Positions 62,294 to 64,000 of a stretch of 64,000 bases of DNA are shown in pieces. Both the position numbers and the translations under genes were made by a program. Each line of letters begins with the position of its first letter. The stretch's first letter is position 1. The notes under the pieces are model-generated. The model saw nothing but the letters and a program-made list of their open reading frames with translations, was not told the DNA's origin and did no database searches. This DNA is from Enterobacteriaceae bacterium B14 (GTDB taxonomy: Bacteria; Pseudomonadota; Gammaproteobacteria; Enterobacterales; Enterobacteriaceae), in the NCBI GenBank assembly GCA_000307305.1, contig DF158888.1, positions 1 to 64,000 on the forward strand. The letters run 5' to 3'.

Positions 62294-63838
62294 TTATTCC
62301 ACGATGAACAGCGGCTTACCAGTCATCTCTTTAGGGATTTCCATTCCGATCAGGCTCAACATGGTTGGTGCAAGGTCGGAAAGCTTCCCACCTTCAACAG
62401 CACGAGCCTGTTTACCGATATAAATCAACGGAACTGGCAGACTAGTGTGGGCTGTATGAGCTTGTCCGGTATTAGGATCACGCATTTGCTCAGCATTACC
62501 GTGGTCTGCGGTCACTAACAATTGACCATCTGCTTTTTTGACGGCATCAACAACTTGGCCAATACAAGCATCCAGCGCTTCAACGGCTTTTACTGCGGCA
62601 TCGTAAACGCCAGTGTGGCCAACCATATCGCCGTTTGGATAGTTACAGATAATCACATCATATTTGCCGCTGCCGATGGCAGTAACCAGCTTATCGGTCA
62701 GTTCTACAGAGCTCATTTCTGGCTGCAGGTCATACGTTGCAACTTTCGGTGAGTTGATCAGAATACGGTCTTCGCCTTGTAATGGCTCTTCAACACCGCC
62801 ATTAAAGAAGAAGGTCACATGAGCATATTTCTCAGTTTCTGAAATACGTAGCTGAGTTTTGTCATGCTTCATCAGCCACTCACCAAAGGTGTTAGAAAGT
62901 GATTCTGCTGGATAAGCGCAGGCAGCCTGAATATCAGCTGCATACTCAGTCAGCATGACGAATTCACCGAAGTGAATCACTTTATCGCGTTTGAAACCGT
63001 CGAAATCAGAATTGATAAAGGCACGCGTAATCTCACGGGCACGGTCAGCGCGGAAGTTCATGAACACCATTGTGTCACCATCTTCCATTGCCGCACTTGG
63101 CTCACCAGCAGCTTGAATTACTGTTGGTTTAACAAACTCATCATTTTCATCACGGGCATAGGCAGCTTGTAGGCCAGCCACAGCGTTATCGACGGTAAAG
63201 TCACCTTTGGCTTCGCTCATCAGGTCATAAGCAAGCTGTACGCGATCCCAACGGTTATCACGGTCCATTGCATAGTAGCGGCCCACGATTGAGGCAATAC
63301 GGCCTTTGCCCAGTTTGGCAAACTGCTCAGTGAATCGTTTCAGTGTACCTTCCGCACTACGCGGTGGTGTGTCGCGTCCGTCGAGGAATGCATGTAGATA
63401 GATTTTTTCTGCGCCGCGTTGTGCCGCTAAATCAACCATGGCTGAAATGTGATCTTCATGGCTGTGAACGCCACCCGGAGACATCAAGCCCATAATGTGC
63501 ACCGCTTTGCCCGCGGTGACGGCTTTGTCGATGGCAGAAGTTAGAGTCGCATTAGTGAAGAAATCACCTTCTTTGATCTCTTTATCGAGGCGGGTCAGGT
63601 CTTGGTAAACGATACGTCCAGCACCCAGATTAACGTGTCCGACTTCAGAGTTGCCCATTTGCCCATCAGGCAGGCCAACATCTAGGCCAGAAGCAGAAAT
63701 CAGTGAGTGTGGGTAGCTCTTCCACAGTTGATCCATTACTGGTTTTTTTGCGTTCAGGATAGCATTATCCTGCTGCTCTTCACGATGGCCGTAGCCGTCC
63801 AGAATCACCAATACCATTGGCTTTTTCACGTTCGACAT
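62294..63838 (-). CDS. gpmI: Cofactor-independent phosphoglycerate mutase GpmI
   Basis: Manganese-dependent enzyme interconverting 3- and 2-phosphoglycerate. Nucleophile Ser64 (QMGNSEVGH) and metal ligand Asp14 (VILDGYG); second metal cluster with [10 protein letters not shown]. 514 residues, as in E. coli. ATG at 63836-63838; SD GAGG. First gene of the gpmI-envC-yibQ operon. A long inverted repeat lies upstream. Confidence 0.97.
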   Translation of the reverse strand: MSNVKKPMVLVILDGYGHREEQQDNAILNAKKPVMDQLWKSYPHSLISASGLDVGLPDGQMGNSEVGHVNLGAGRIVYQDLTRLDKEIKEGDFFTNATLTSAIDKAVTAGKAVHIMGLMSPGGVHSHEDHISAMVDLAAQRGAEKIYLHAFLDGRDTPPRSAEGTLKRFTEQFAKLGKGRIASIVGRYYAMDRDNRWDRVQLAYDLMSEAKGDFTVDNAVAGLQAAYARDENDEFVKPTVIQAAGEPSAAMEDGDTMVFMNFRADRAREITRAFINSDFDGFKRDKVIHFGEFVMLTEYAADIQAACAYPAESLSNTFGEWLMKHDKTQLRISETEKYAHVTFFFNGGVEEPLQGEDRILINSPKVATYDLQPEMSSVELTDKLVTAIGSGKYDVIICNYPNGDMVGHTGVYDAAVKAVEALDACIGQVVDAVKKADGQLLVTADHGNAEQMRDPNTGQAHTAHTSLPVPLIYIGKQARAVEGGKLSDLAPTMLSLIGMEIPKEMTGKPLFIVE

Positions 63839-63870
63839 TGCGATAACCTCTTTGTAGTCAGTCTAAGTGT

Positions 63871-63959
63871 TGAATAGCGACATATACCTATCTCCTTCAT
63901 TTTGTCCTCTGTCTTGCCTGTATAAAGGACGCAAAATAGTAGGCATATGTTGCTATTCA
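63871..63959. repeat. 20-bp inverted repeat upstream of gpmI
   Basis: TGAATAGCGACATATACCTA (63871-63890) is nearly the exact reverse complement of TAGGCATATGTTGCTATTCA (63940-63959): 18 of 20 positions, and one of the two differences is a G-U wobble in RNA of the plus strand. 49 bases lie between. In the gpmI leader it could be a large hairpin or a dyad operator. Confidence 0.7.
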
Positions 63960-63969
63960 TACTCGGTGT

Positions 63970-63987
63970 TCAGGATTGAACTCCTGA
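63970..63987. repeat. Short inverted repeat near the right edge
   Basis: TCAGGA (63970-63975) and TCCTGA (63982-63987) with a 6-nt spacer. It lies just upstream of the longer repeat and may be a terminator or operator of a gene outside the window; no T-run. Confidence 0.35.
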
Positions 63988-64000
63988 CAAATAGTGAAGT

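Noticed and set aside
63966-63990. tRNA T-arm-like sequence GTTCAATCC (minus strand)
   Set aside because: The stem closes a 6-nt loop rather than 7, and no acceptor, D or anticodon arm is found.

Overview
This window is a chromosomal segment of a gammaproteobacterium of the order Enterobacterales. The evidence is a near-continuous run of genes in the order known from Escherichia coli and Yersinia (polA-spf-engB-csrC-yihI-hemN-glnGLA-typA; gmk-rpoZ-spoT-trmH-recG; rph-pyrE-slmA-dut-coaBC-radC-rpmBG-mutM-coaD-waaA; hldD-waaFC-kbl-tdh-yibQ-envC-gpmI), with protein lengths that mostly match E. coli to within a few residues. Base composition is more AT-rich than E. coli, so a moderately AT-rich lineage (for example Budviciaceae) is possible, but I cannot name the genus from the sequence alone.

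Layout. 0.1-4.4 kb: molybdenum cofactor mobA-mobB, yihD, the srkA-dsbA envelope stress pair, and the acyltransferase yihG. 4.4-16.5 kb: polA, Spot 42 RNA, engB, an unusually long CsrC RNA with about 24 GGA motifs, a tight yihI-small ORF-hemN cluster, the tiny membrane protein yshB, and the glnA-glnL-glnG nitrogen regulon with its sigma-54 promoter and NtrC sites. 16.5-26.4 kb: typA, yihX, yihY-dtd, fabY (yiiD), yicH, xanP and gltS, with a good PurR-like box in front of xanP. 26.5-32.4 kb: the gmk-rpoZ-spoT-trmH-recG operon. 32.7-38 kb: ligB, yicG, an unrecognised 85-residue membrane protein, a late lipid A acyltransferase, then a small accessory patch holding a LexA-box-controlled 69-residue protein and a shortened lambda-Rz-like spanin. 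38-47.3 kb: yicC, rph-pyrE with an attenuator, slmA, dut-coaBC, radC, rpmBG, mutM, coaD, waaA. 47.3-57.5 kb: the AT-rich LPS core block, with two very similar family-8 glycosyltransferases tail to tail, then waaP-waaG-waaQ-waaL-waaC-waaF-hldD all on the minus strand. 57.7-64 kb: kbl-tdh (threonine catabolism), then gpmI-envC-yibQ (glycolysis and septal wall splitting).

Most of the window is ordinary core genome. The parts least explained by known genes are: the SOS-box gene and Rz-like remnant between lpxL and yicC (where E. coli carries the SOS gene dinD); the 59-residue, wholly non-acidic membrane peptide packed between yihI and hemN; the enlarged CsrC; the inverted family-8 glycosyltransferase pair sharing a 47-bp identical stretch, together with a core operon whose orientation differs from E. 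coli; and a long inverted repeat in front of gpmI. No rRNA or tRNA genes, CRISPR arrays, insertion sequences or replication origin were found.
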